Shown here: positions 11,531-23,108 of the stretch, in pieces | Numbering within the stretch: position 1 is the first letter of the stretch | Layout: each line of letters starts with the position of its first letter | Assembly: GCA_018806985.1 (NCBI GenBank) | Contig: JADANN010000026.1 | Coordinates: 1 to 64,000 of the forward strand | From: Angiostrongylus vasorum | Taxonomy: Eukaryota > Nematoda > Chromadorea > Rhabditida > Metastrongylidae | Direction: 5' to 3' | DNA: 64,000 bases | Program-made: the position numbers and the translations under genes | The notes under the pieces: generated by a model | Told to the model about the DNA's origin: nothing | Databases searched by the model: none | Seen by the model: only the letters and a program-made list of their open reading frames with translations

Positions 11531-12322
11531 AAGTTTTGAGAATACCTGAACACCATGATGCTTACTAACTTAGTTCCGTATGTCTTATTCTTGTTTGGAC
11601 TTTTATGCTGTTCACGTTTAGAATGAATAATGGCTATGATCAAGAACGATCCTTTTTAAATCAACGTAGAAACTGGTCATTGGAGCAGCACAATCGGTGT
11701 GCATGTGTAATTGGGTCATATTTTTTATTGGCAAAGAAGGAACACAGGAATTCAACTGTTGTGGAATGCTTGAATAGTACCATAGGCTTTTTTGTTTTGT
11801 TCACTTTCTTGACAATCAGTAAAATTTTGTGAGGTTTCAGTGCTCAGTACATCGTCACACAATAATGACACAGTAGGTTTGAGTAACACGCTGTTTTGTA
11901 CCCTGTTCATCCCCAGTCTTTCAGCCAGTGTATGCAGTTGTTCACAAGGATGTCTTAAATGGCCATCACATCCTAGAGCTTTGGATTAGATATGTTTTCC
12001 ACTTCGACAATTCCTATGCTTCAATTCTAATGTATGTTCAGTCCTCAACGTCCAATTCTACTGCACGGATGGAATTTTTATGTTACGTTACAGCACGCTA
12101 CACCCTCCGCTACCACGCCATCGATATATCAATATCCATCTCAAGCACATCGCTCCTTACTGATTTTCGTTGGCATCTTTTTTTGACTCATTTTTGCTTA
12201 GTTATTCTATGGATTCATTCCATCTTATCCCGTGCTAGTCATTCAATAGTGGAAAACAACCTTCTGTTGTATCTTTGTCCAATTCTTTTCACTTTAGCAC
12301 ACCTGCACTTTCCAGAATATTC

Positions 12323-15265
12323 ATGGCAGAGGAATCGAACCGGGCTAGGCGACGACCTCGTGGTCGAGACGAAAGCTGCGCTACTCCTGGAGGGCACCGT
12401 TCTGCCCAGAGTTCAGGAATGCTCGTGAATGAGTGCATAACAAAACCCGAGCGTGTTCTACTCACCCAAAAAATGGACGGTGCGTTCTTTTTTGTGCATA
12501 TTATTTTTGTTTTTTTTTGCATCTTCTATTCAGGTGAACGAAGCCTCGTCGCTACTAGAGGAGCATCCACAACCTGGTTTTTGGTTTGAAAACGGCATTT
12601 TAAAGTTGGTTCAGAGTATTTCTAACTTTCATTAACATATTTATTGTGAACGATTCTAATTTCTTTCTGTCAGAGATCCTGAAATGCCTGGCACTAATTG
12701 GGATCTTTTCTTCTATCCTGGACGTAGAAACTATTTCAAATCTAGTATGATATCCGTGGCTATACATATGTCTGTCACATTTCCGGTCACGACGGTATTT
12801 TTTATGGACATTTTCAAACCCTGGGCTTAGATGCATAAACGTGGAGTGCCTAGGTGACCGTCAGAAGTGAATCGTGTCTCCGTCTCTTGGGTGACAACGA
12901 TGAAACGAAGTTTAGGAATTCGTACAGTTGCGATTTCTGCTGGAAGCGGCCTAGTGGTGGAGAATCACGTAGTGTTCATGACATCCCAAAGCAAACGGTT
13001 TGTGATTATTTTTTTATTGTCTTTATTCTCTGTTTCTTTTTGCCATTTTCTACACCAGAGTAGTGCTTGGTGACAAACACAAGTCCAAATTTTTTGGCAT
13101 GATCTTTTGGAATCGGTAAGAATATTCATAGAATATACTTGAATTCTTTAGATTATCCATGCTTGATTTTTCAGCTTCGGAACTGTATTAGAGCTGACGG
13201 AAGTGTAGTTATATTATGTACAGTTGAGCTTCTACTAGATGCGAAACTCGGGGAAAGAGCGCAAAGTCCTGCGCCTTTGATGGCAACGTCGAAGGTTCCT
13301 CGGGTTTACGCGGAAAATGGTAGTGTTTTATAGTTATATTATGTTATAATGGTTCTGCTTCTTAGCACAGTACAGCAATTTTTCTACCTAATATTTTGTA
13401 ATCAATGACAACCTCCCAACGGTTTACCGCCTTATCGTTGCTGAGACGTGTTCCTGGGTGTCGGACTGCGATGTACAGCGGGGCATTAATCCCCTAGCAA
13501 GGTCTTCCAAGCTGAGAAGGAGTCCGGCGTTTCCATCAGGAAGCCTAACTAAGAGTAAAGCAATACCAAGATCCGCCACCGTCCTGGCATCAAAGTCGCA
13601 TGGTGGCAAATCTCCCTCTGATCCACAAGGGCCGCGACTACACGTGGTGATGAAGACCTGTGGAGCAGACTTTGGCCAGGCTGACTCGGAATTGCAAGGA
13701 ACCACAATGGCTTAGCCAGCAAATCTCCGAAAGACGGAGATTATGCTGGGGGCCCGCACAACCTGTCAAGTGTCAATTAATGACAGAGTGAAAAATAATA
13801 GTGTGAAAGGACAAATAAACTGAATTAGTGACTCTTTTTACTACTATGTAGACACCCGTGTGACACTTACAGAGCTCGCGATGCTCCTGGATGTGAAGAA
13901 CCGTCCACTTTCCGATCTAAACATAACTGCTGGATCTGGTAACGATCGAGTGGTGTTTTCGGCACACAAATGCAAGCTTATTGCCCATTCAGATGTTTTT
14001 TTATGCCATGTTCCACTACAACACGAAAGAACGCGAGGTTTGATAGTCGTTTTGATTTCAAATTAGATAGGCACAAAGTCTTAATGCACCTGAAAGAATA
14101 CACTAACACTACACAAAGTTGTGAGTTGTTGATGACATGTGATACCGGAAGAGACAGCTAGTATAAAATTCTGCAGTAAGCGCATAGGTGGTCAATGTGA
14201 CCCACGCTACTTTCGAAAAGCCACCATTTTCGCCTAATGGCAGTATAATGGCTATTAGCATAGATGTCTCCTTTATTGATTAGTGGCCTATAATATTAGT
14301 GAAGAAAGGTCTGGGTTTTTAGACAAAGTCGGTAATGATAGAAGATTTCGCTGCACCTGCGGTGAAAAACACGCTGATTTTCGTCTATGTCGGTTCAATT
14401 TCACTCCACGACTTAGAGTCCAGGGTATGTTTTACACTTTGTTCGTAGTCTGATTTTGGATTTCTGATTGATTGTACTTACACCAAAAACTGGGCAGGAT
14501 GTTGCTGACGTAATGCGCTTGGCCGACAAGTATTTAATCAAAGCGCTAAAGGCAATATGTGAGAAGGAGCTTATTGCGAGGTATGTGGAACCTCCTTATG
14601 CTGGGTGAATGCTTCGTTATTGTTTTAAGTGGACAAAATGCCATTTAAAGAAGTGTTACAGAAAAGTGCCTTAACATAACCAAATACGTTGTTCGTTTTC
14701 ACTCTGGTTATTGATTCTTTTAGAATTTGCTCCACAAATGTTGTCGATTTTGTGGAATTGGCCGACTTTTGCAATGCCACTTGTTTGTATGAAAACTGTG
14801 TTCATTTCGTAAGTAGCTCATATTGGTTTTTTCTTCTTCTTCTATGTCTGGCGTCCAAGCACACGGATTATTGTCCTTAACATCGATGCAGTGGTATTTG
14901 CCGAGATAATGCACATTTGTCGAGTGAACGATCTTCTTTAAGTTTGTTGTTATAACATAGTGCTTACGTGATTCATAACGTTCTTTCAAGAACGACTTTC
15001 ACGCAGAGCGTTTTGAAATTTTTTGCTATTCTTCATACAAAAAGGCTTCATGTCATTAAGAAGCCTGTTGTTTTTCTTAAGTGAAACCGATGAGTTGATC
15101 CATATCAATGCCGGAGCAACTCGTTGTAAGTAATTTCAGTTGAGTAACAACAGACATGGCACGTTCATCTCGGAATCATGGCAGGCGCTGATGCATCGAA
15201 AACCGAGGCTGACGGCTTCCGTAATGGAGCGCATGAACAATTTCGCCAATCTGGTGCCGCTTTAA
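12323..15265 (+). CDS. MATH-BTB (SPOP/MEL-26-like) gene, right-arm copy
   Basis: Exons read in order: 12323-~12490 (MAEESNRARRR to the MATH start, QKWTVRSF); 12534-12604 (VNEASSLLEE to FWFENGILK); 12674-~12792 (DPEMPGTNWDLFFYPG to HMSVTFPVTT); 12854-12997; ~13059-13115 (KSKFFGM); 13175-13319 (NCIRADGSVVILCTVELL, end of MATH); 13852-14037 (BTB: DLNITAG, VFSAHKCKLIAHSDVF, AMFHYNTKERE); 14323-14424 (SVMIEDFAAPAVKNTLIFVY); 14498-14580 (DVADVMRLADKYLIKALKAI); 14724-14808 (NVVDFVELADF); 15140-15265 (SESWQALMHRKPRL, stop). Phases agree from 13175 to the end. The run of seven T near 13995 should be six, breaking the BTB exon. The first MATH exon is also frame-shifted by one A, and the small exon near 13059 does not join in phase. 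By family role it is a substrate adaptor of cullin-3 ubiquitin ligase. Confidence 0.8.
13411..13765 (-). repeat. D repeat in an intron of the MATH-BTB gene (right arm)
   Basis: Mirror of 7082-7437, inserted between the exon ending at 13319 and the BTB exon starting at 13852. The flanking exons keep matching phases (1 and 1), so the insertion did not disrupt the gene structure. Confidence 0.75.
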
Positions 15266-16645
15266 CTTTCTCCTCCTGTTAAGAAAAAGGTACCGGTCAA
15301 AATTTTCGTTTAAAGTTCTTTAGACCTATTATTCGTAAATCAATTATCCTTCCATCCCCAATTCCAGTCACAAGTAACCGTTCTCTAACACGTACTGAAA
15401 AGTTCCTAAACTTTGTAACTGGAAATGACCACTATTTTGAGTGTGCTACCCGTTTTTCTTCCGGCAAATGCTTTCAGAGAAATTTTCTGTACCTCGTCCA
15501 GTTCCCGTCTCTCCCAGTGATTGGAAACTACCATGTCATCACGTCCGGGTGGCTTTAGAAGTCTGCTTATTTATCAGGGACCCCCATTTCCGTTACTTTC
15601 TCACTGTGGATATCCTCTTTCACTTCTAAAATGTTAGTTTCTCTCTTCTGCACGGTTTATTTTACTTTTTTTCTGTAAGGCTTGCTAAGAAGCAAATCGT
15701 TCGTAACAACCTGTCAGGTGTTGACGTTCTACATTGATGACTCTGTCGATTGTTGCGAATCAGTTTTGATGTCTGCGAAAGTGGGACCAGTATTTATGCG
15801 CAATAAGGAATTCTGTTTGAGAAGCAACAATGGTATCTGAGGACAACCAGTAAGCGCTACGCATGTTTTTTTCTCACTTTTATAGAATTTCTGGTTGTGA
15901 CCAGTCACAGTGCAGGTGTACACATCTGCTCTTGCAGCCAAAGATTAACAGCTGGAGAGTCTGCTAGCTTGGCTGTGATATGGTGTTGACGAAATATAGT
16001 GACTCTAGATTTGCTGCCAGACATCCTAGGCGGGTTCGCATTAAGCGTAATGATGTGAGCAACAATTTTTCCAGATCGTTTTATGTCTTTCAGTGCATTT
16101 ATCGTATATTGTACATGATTGTAGCTAGGACGGGATTGTTAAGTTTCTACAGATTCTATTTCAGAATTTTGTTTCGCATGCCATTTTGAATAAGCGTATT
16201 AAATTTCACACAGGAAGTGTTTGTTATTTGTGAACACGTGAAGTTTTATCCAAGATAGTTCGATCTGTTGAAGACTGTTTAGTGCTGATACATTTTGGTG
16301 TTGTAAGGAGAGGTACAGCTTAATAAATATCTCTACTAAAAGGTTTACAGCATCAGTAAAATGCTATGAAGAAGTGCATTCTAACGAAGTATTGCTCACA
16401 ATGATGAATGCATATTCTGTTGACGCTTGTTCTTGCTAGCTCCCACAAGCACTTCACTATAATTTGCTGTTGAAGTCGTACAATGTAAAACAAACGTCTT
16501 TGAGCTAAACCTTCACGACAGCAAGGATAAGAAGTGCAATAGGAAATGGGCATGGGTTCCTTTCTCAAAGGTATAGTTTCGGTGTTGATAAATGTGCACC
16601 TTGCGGGTGCATAGGTCTTTCAAAAATTGTAAGTTCATCTGCTTA

Positions 16646-17636
16646 ATTCACTCGATGATACGTCATTCTTTGTGACCGATGGAGTTTTGCTTTTCTCTAA
16701 ATGCTCCCGCGTAAATACCAATAGATCTGCTGTGGAATTGCAGCCAGAGGGCGACATTGAATTGAATTGAATAAACCCCAGTTTACGGTGGTTCTGATAG
16801 TTCAGTTTTTGAACTTAACGGCTTTTTTCTCTTTTCCGCGAGAAATAGAATCTTGGACGAAGGAGGCAATGGTCTGATCCTGTGTTCGATTTTTGGTACA
16901 ACAGCGACGACGGCTACGCAAAACCTTCTATTTACTATGATGTGGTCTATTTCGTTATGGTGCTCTCCATTAAGACACTCCCATGTCCAGCGTTGAGGGT
17001 GGGGCTTTTAGAATTGCGAGTTACCATGGATGGTCATGGTCGCCATGATAAATTCAGATAGCGGCTCACCCTGTTTGTTCCATTCTAATCCATGGGTCCC
17101 TAATATGACGTTCTTCAGACGTTCTCTTTGGTCCAGTCTTGAATTGAAAACTCCAGTGATGACCTTGAAGGATGTATGGTCTTCTCCGTCGAACTTCTAC
17201 ACGTCCATATAGAACGCTTAGACTTCTTCTTCGTCATAGTTTGATGTCGGCGCGTAAACGACGGAGATTGTCAAAGCTTGTGTTGATCCACAGCTCTTTC
17301 ATCGTAAGCGTCCCATTCGGGTTGTTAGTTGTTCGAATGAATCGATGTTCATGGACAAACTCGTGTTGACGAGAACGCCGACGCTGCCGACTCCTCTACT
17401 GTCGTATTTTGCGAGGAGCAGTTCTTCCCCGGTGTCATAGACGGCGTTCAAAGGGTGGCGTCTTCTTGTCTCGGCCAGGCAGGTGACGTCGTGCCTTATG
17501 CATCTTGCTTACATGACCAAATCTTCTATCGAGGATTCGGATGCAAGTGTACGTGCATTGTAGGTACACATCGTCACCTTAGTTTTTGCAATCCAGGCAG
17601 ATTCCACTGGCCCTGAAATTTTAGCCCCACCCAGGA
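16646..17636 (-). pseudogene. RTE-type LINE endonuclease relic (right arm)
   Basis: Mirror of 3212-4200, with the same stops and the same truncated end, so the relic was already dead before the inverted duplication. Confidence 0.85.
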
Positions 17637-19569
17637 CTGGACCCAGGACCAGATCGAACTAGGGTCCAGGTTTTGCGAGTATCTCAGCATCGTTGCGGTT
17701 GCTTGTCACATCATATCGTACCACGAGAAAATTATAGCAGGTAGCAAATAAAATGTTAATATTGTCATATCAGGCTTAACGTTTTCATAAACAACCTTGA
17801 CATTGTGTACATCACGAATCATTTTTGCCACCTCTCTAGTAATTAGAAGGACGATGTACTTGCATCGATCCCTCATTTTTTTGATAGAAAGACCCTGTAA
17901 AATGTAACACTTCTAGTGCTGATAGACGGAACCGTTTCTGAGCTGAAAGTTATGCCAGCACTGAATCCGTCACCGTCTCGGTATCAAACTAGTTGCACGG
18001 TGGCAAATCTCCCTCTGGTTCAAAAGGGCGGCGACTGCCAGTGGTGGTGCCGACCTGGGGTAGAGTTTGGCCTGGCTGGGCTCGAGACACCAGGGAACCA
18101 CAATGGCTAAACCAGTAATACTCCAAAAAAATAAAGATTATGGTGGGGTCCGCACAACCGTCGAAGTATCCAAGTATAATAGACTGCTAATCAACAGTAT
18201 CAAATGCTAATGACGCGAACTTGACACATCCCATGATAACTTAAGAAACCGTTTTGCAAATTTTTTTGTGAATGATTTCGATCAAATGATTAAAGCGACG
18301 CAAAAATATGGGCACAGAACAGCGAAATTTTGGATAACGACGTGGCAGTGGAAGTGAATCAAATCTCAGCAGCTATTAATTAATGATAGTACTGTTCTAA
18401 CAGTTGGCTAGAGCCGTTTTGTAGCAGACTCTTAACCATTACTCGTTCACTGCTAAAAGGAGTGAATAGTACAAAAATTTTGGCATTTCCGAACCTTCCC
18501 CGCTTTCATCGATAGTCATGGCCAGAACAGGTGGTGGTGCTAAAACGCAAGTCTACCGACCTAATGGTGTTTCTGCCACCATGCTGACCATTTTATAAGC
18601 ACATTGTGGCGGATGCGAACTCATATCACTTTTGGAATGGTGAATTAATGAAGGCACCGTTTGTGAATCAAAGAGCGCATCGACTGTTGTTGCCAGCTCA
18701 TTATAGAAATCAAATCAACAGTCGTTTACTAAGAGAGTTCGTAGATGTTGCATGAATATGAGAATTAAATGTTTTATCAGCTTGTAGATATAAGCTTTGC
18801 GAAAAAAACTGCGACACCACAAGAAGAGAAAGCGGTGCAAGCGAAAATTCTAACGGCAATCCACGTTAGCACAATCGATATTTATTCACACATTGTGTTC
18901 TAACAGTGGTGATATTATCAAAAAAGGCCACTAAATTTCTGCTTCGGTCAACTAGGAACAGCCTAATCGTCCAGCATTCCACTACTTCCGCTATAGCCCG
19001 AATCAACGAGGCTTTCGAAACTGTCCGTGGAAGCGAAAGAAGGCTCTCGAGCCGTGACTTCCTCAGGCCGTTCCTGTGGTATAAGGTATAATTGCGGTGT
19101 AAATTGCATAAAGAAATAAGAAGTTAGATTGGAGAGGCGTACCTCATCAACGCGACTGGAATCAGCGTTGTCTACACGCCACCCTACACCGGCTATATTT
19201 TCAGAGTTCCGCTCTTCGCTGTTCTTATCCAGCGACGGTTCTGAAACAGCCTGTCTGACAGAGCAGCGCGGGAAGAGGTAGTTCGCTGCACTTGCTTTCT
19301 CTAAATTATCACTGTCTAAGGAAATTCTTTTATCCATAAGCTATTCACATCAAATTGTCACTTCAATAAAGGATCTGGCTAAGAATTCATTTCAAGAGTG
19401 AAAAACACCAACTGATGAGAGACGAGTCGGAAGACGATCTTCTTATTTCGTACGAGCGGTTCTAAAAACACGCAAGATCATGTCCTTACGCATTCTATTG
19501 TATCTGATCAATTTAACCAATGTGACAAACTTTTATCAACCATAACTACAATTTAGTAGTAGTATAGTA
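17637..19569 (-). repeat. R unit, right-arm copy
   Basis: Reverse complement of 1277-3210. At the variable 3' end (17700-17760) it matches the left-arm copy and not the central copy, which fits arm duplication, or exchange between the arms, after the central copy had diverged. Confidence 0.85.
18963..19337 (-). CDS. 3' exons of an unidentified host gene (right copy)
   Basis: Mirror of 1507-1881: last exon 18963-19073, intron 19074-19142, preceding exon upstream of 19143. The splice sites and stop codon are conserved. Confidence 0.5.
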   Translation of the reverse strand: MDKRISLDSDNLEKASAANYLFPRCSVRQAVSEPSLDKNSEERNSENIAGVGWRVDNADSSRVDEVRLSNLTSYFFMQFTPQLYLIPQERPEEVTAREPSFASTDSFESLVDSGYSGSSGMLDD

Positions 19570-19735
19570 CTGGAGTCCTGAGATAGCCGGGCTGCGGCGT
19601 TCTCAATTGGACTGCAGAGAGCGAGCTTTTTTCGGACAAACCGGAGTTGCTCGACCCTGGAGAGATGAGAGGCTTGGTTGGCCAGGACCGGTATCGAACA
19701 ATCACCATGCTTGTGATGACGGAAAATAATACCAT
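19570..19735 (-). repeat. SINE-2 copy (right arm)
   Basis: Mirror of the copy at 1110-1276, with the characteristic end ggagtcctgagatagccggg at its left. Confidence 0.65.
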
Positions 19736-19789
19736 TGTAGGTGATAGAGTGATGATAAACAATACACTGTAAGAATGAGAAAAGCTCAC

Positions 19790-19879
19790 TGAGGTAACAA
19801 TGGGAGAGAGACCCTGCGATTTGGACGAGATCGTGTGGAGCTCCTCTGCCTCGTCCATATCCAACCGCCTATCGCTCAT
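19790..19879 (-). CDS. Candidate first exon, unknown protein (right copy)
   Basis: Mirror of 963-1052, with the same MSDRRLDMDEAEE start and GTGAGC donor. Confidence 0.3.
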
Positions 19880-20499
19880 AGTGTTGGTGAAATGAAGTCC
19901 CAAGCATTGTTTTGATACTGACATAGCATCGTATCAATTGTTTATACTTCTACGTGATATTTTTGTATTCATTAACGAGCTTCAGATGATTTTGTGCGGT
20001 CTAATACGCTTTACTGGTCGCGCCACATTACAGAGAGAAAATTGTTTAATATTGAATTGTTACCTCTCACGTATTTCACAAGGGTCAGCTTCTGTGAAGA
20101 AATAATGAGTAGTTAGCCATTATATCCAATCGAAAGACAATATGCGCTTTTGCTTTTCCGGTTCCACCTATACCTGATTCTTCAGTAGATGGGTGCGATT
20201 TCATAACGGGTTCGCTGAAAGCAGTAGCTGCTTCTTCCCTCTTTTTGTTGACAACTTTTTTGTAAGGAAGATGTAGTCGATTATTCCCACACTAGATGGT
20301 GAAAAAGTAGTGTGAAATTTGTAACGGTATTAGATGACCTGCTACATTCGTTCTTCATTGATATGTTTCACATTGTTCGCGAACTGTTCACCTCTAAATG
20401 TTGAGATAGCAGTGCTGAGGTGCTGCGAAGTATTCGGCGGCGTTTGTGAGTTAGGATCTTTCCACAATGTCAACATCTCATGTGATTATTTGAGCCAAT

Positions 20500-20662
20500 A
20501 AGAGGATAAAATGATAAAGCTCTCGGCGTTGTTTAATCCCTAGGAGATGTAGAATGCATTCGACTTTATCAAGTATCGCTGGAGGTGACTGAATGCATAT
20601 CTGGCCTTTACTCGGTGGCTCGCGGTGGCCTACCGATGTATCGAGCCAGTGCTGCTATCCCC
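20500..20662 (-). repeat. Truncated SINE-1 copy b at the palindrome edge
   Basis: Mirror of the SINE at 179-345; the tRNA-like head is missing because the sequence switches to an RTE fragment just after 20662. This marks the right breakpoint of the palindrome. Confidence 0.7.
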
Positions 20663-20673
20663 CTGCTATGGTA

Positions 20674-21245
20674 TTGATCCACATCTTTTTATTCGTAAAC
20701 GTCCGATTCGGGTTGTAAGTTGTTCGAATGAATCGATGTTCATGGACAAACTCGTGTTGACGAGAATGCCGACGCCGCCGACTCCTCTACTGTCGCATTT
20801 TTCCAAGGAGCAGTTCTTCTCCGGTGTCATAGACGGCGTTCAAAGAGTGGCGTCTTCTCGTCTCGGCCAGGCAGGTGACGTCGTACCTTATGCATCTTGC
20901 CTGCATGACCAAATCCTCTATCGAGGATTTGGATGCAAGTGTACGTGCATTTTAGGTACAGATCGCCACCTTAGTTTTTGTAATCCAAGCATCTTCCATT
21001 GGCTCTGAAATTTTAGCAGCCTCTCCGCACTCGTCCTACCCAACGTCGCGAAATCGGAGCTCTTTCATGGTCAGGGGAATGAGGCCCGTTTCTTTCACTG
21101 TGTTTATCTTTTTGAACACCTACGTACAGTTTGCTTGGCTCTGACCGTGGGGGGCTGGGTACACTCACGGGTAGCTTGCCAGTCTCTCGCAAAGTGGACA
21201 TGGAGCTTATTTGTTGGAGGCAACTCCTATGCGCTTCCCACATAC
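20674..21245 (-). pseudogene. RTE leader plus endonuclease fragment
   Basis: On the minus strand the segment 21245 to about 21015 encodes SMSTLRETGKLPVSVPS, RSEPSKLYVGVQK and RAPISRRWVGRVRRG. This leader is also seen at 34890-35060. It is followed by the endonuclease start (20674-20997) homologous to 3266-3560 with the same GVLVNTSLSMN and EELL blocks. It ends at the MGRLR region, so only the first third of the endonuclease remains. This diverged copy is independent of the arm copies. Confidence 0.8.
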
Positions 21246-21741
21246 TTACCTGTCACTTGATTTCAAACTTTTGGCCGAATTGACTCGTAGAATACAATCT
21301 GCATAAACAAGAACGCACCCACACACGCATGCATGAATACGCTTAGCAAATATAGAAAGTATGTGCCAAATCGGTGTAGCAAATACAGGGAGTCAATCCC
21401 CTGGATCCATATGCGTCCCAGCGAAGCAAAGGTCGCTTTTGGTCTGCGATTAACCCTTTATCCGCCACCTGGCGTCGCGCAACGTAGCCTGGCGACTAAT
21501 CGGCTCAAGATCCCTCATATGAGGGAAATCCGTTGTAGGCCTGTTTTTGTTACATAAGTGGTCTTTCTGGATGTTAAGAAAAATCAGAAGAAATCAGAAT
21601 CTAGTTCATTCGCAATGTCACCGTGGGGTTCCAGCATTTTCTTCTTGTCAAAACCATTAATAAATAGGAATAGAGGTGTAGCTAGGTAGACAGAGGAACC
21701 CCGAAACACATACATGGTCGTTAGTTCTATCTCGTTCCTTC

Positions 21742-22098
21742 TGCCGCTGACTAACCAAGGCTTCCATCGTTTCGTGTTCAGTAAGTAGGTACCAAGTTGT
21801 CCCAGAGGATAAAAGGATAAGAGGACAAAGCTCTCAGCGTTGATCAATCTCTGAGGAATGCACCGTGCATTCTACTTCATTAAGTATTGCTGGAGATGAT
21901 TGAATGCATATCTGGCCTTTACTCGGTGGCTCGCGGTGGCCTACCGTTGTATCACACCAGTGCTGCTATCCTCCCAGATATGTCTGGTACCAATTGGCGA
22001 CCCCGGAGGGATGGAGGGCTTGGTGGGCCATAGGCGCGGGGATCGATTCCACGTGTGTGTCAGAGGGGCGCCTTCAACCACTGCGCCACACGCGCCTT
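21742..22098 (-). repeat. Compound SINE-1: fragment plus full inverted copy
   Basis: 21742-21805 is a plus-strand body fragment (ctaaccaaggcttccatcg to gtcccagaggataaaagg). It runs into a nearly full minus-strand copy, ~21806-22098, whose head (minus strand) has gtgtggcgcagtggttgaagg and the B-box-like ggaatcgatccc. Two SINEs therefore meet in inverted orientation. Confidence 0.7.
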
Positions 22099-22099
22099 T

Positions 22100-23105
22100 T
22101 GTCTCAGAGAGATAAGAATCCTAATCTGAAACATCGATATGCCCCTTCAAGTCAGTGTATAGGCAAAATATGTTTTCAGTCACCTCTGTTTTGGTACGAA
22201 ATGATCGAATTCATCGAATTCATAACGCATTCCTAAACGTTGATTAGTGCTGACCATGTTGTTATTCATTCTTTATTGGGAATGGCAAGGAAGAACTCAA
22301 ACAAGTCTTCAGAGAATTTGAGAGATAACGATTAATTCATGGTACTGAAAGAAGTGAAATCAACAATGAGGTAGATGGGAGATACAACGAAGTTGAAATG
22401 GTTTGTTGAAACAACAATATATTGAGATTTTGAAAGAGCAGCATAGTTCAATGTTTCACCTTGAAACAACAAATGGACGACTTTTCACTTGAAAGCACTG
22501 CAATTGTAGGACTGGAACGGGCGGCCGCGTGTGTAATCCGAAGGTATCATTTAGCAACATAAAATATTGTGGTAATGATGAGCTTGGCACAAAATAATAA
22601 AAAAATAACGAAAAAAACTTCGAAGTGACTTTCTTTGTTCTAGTCTCGTGTAATTCAACAATTGGAACTAATGCCTGACACAATCAAAAACAAAATTCTG
22701 GCATTAGACTGAACGAAGAACATGAAATGCAGACGCAGAAAATCTATTCAATCAATAACGTCAAAAAAGCGTGGAGAAAACGAAAGTACAGAGATAATGT
22801 TTTCGATATAGCCATCCAATTCTGTGTACTCTATGCATCCGCCACCGACCATCGCATATTTCCCCATCCTCGTCATTTTCGGAAGAATACTGCAGTTAAA
22901 GTTGTTTTCAGGTTGATTGGCCTGAAATTTTTTCGCATGCCACCTGGACCTTTGCCTCCCGTGGAGTTTGTGAGAATCCTGAAGGTGTGTACAACGATAA
23001 AGCCACATGCTAGTCTTGCACAGAATTAAGGTTCAAAAATGATCCATATCAAAGAATGAAAATCCTTGTGTTCTAGAACTTTAGTGTTGAATAGTAGAGT
23101 TTCAT
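22100..23105. other. No confident gene
   Basis: AT-rich DNA. A short acidic stretch on the minus strand near 22850-22890 (SSENDEDGEICDG) follows an acceptor-like taactgcag and could be a small exon, but nothing confirms it. Confidence 0.3.
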
Positions 23106-23108
23106 ACT

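Larger units (their letters stand above)
11245..20662 (-). repeat. Right arm of a ~20 kb palindrome
   Basis: Reverse complement of 179-9602. The inner end starts in the sequence ctatcagcactag, mirrored at 9590-9602. The outer end stops at 20662 within a SINE, where the sequence switches to an RTE fragment. This copy preserves a better reading frame for some MATH-BTB exons than the left arm; for example the run before the NVVDF exon has four bases here and five on the left. Confidence 0.95.

Noticed and set aside
11928..12428. 166-codon open frame, the longest in the right arm
   Set aside because: It crosses noncoding sequence, is out of frame with the MATH-BTB first exon it overlaps, and has no recognisable domain; its left-arm mirror is broken up by single-base changes.
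179..20662. Interpretation of the palindrome as a missed-adapter fold-back of a single read
   Set aside because: A fold-back would give arms without a spacer and without consistent substitutions; here there is a 1.6 kb spacer and the arms differ by non-homopolymer substitutions. Head-to-head joining of haplotypes is not excluded.
22030..22100. Possible tRNA gene on the minus strand (gcgcagtgg ... gatcgattcc)
   Set aside because: It is the head of a SINE-1 copy; the same head recurs with the same downstream body at several places and lacks a proper cloverleaf.
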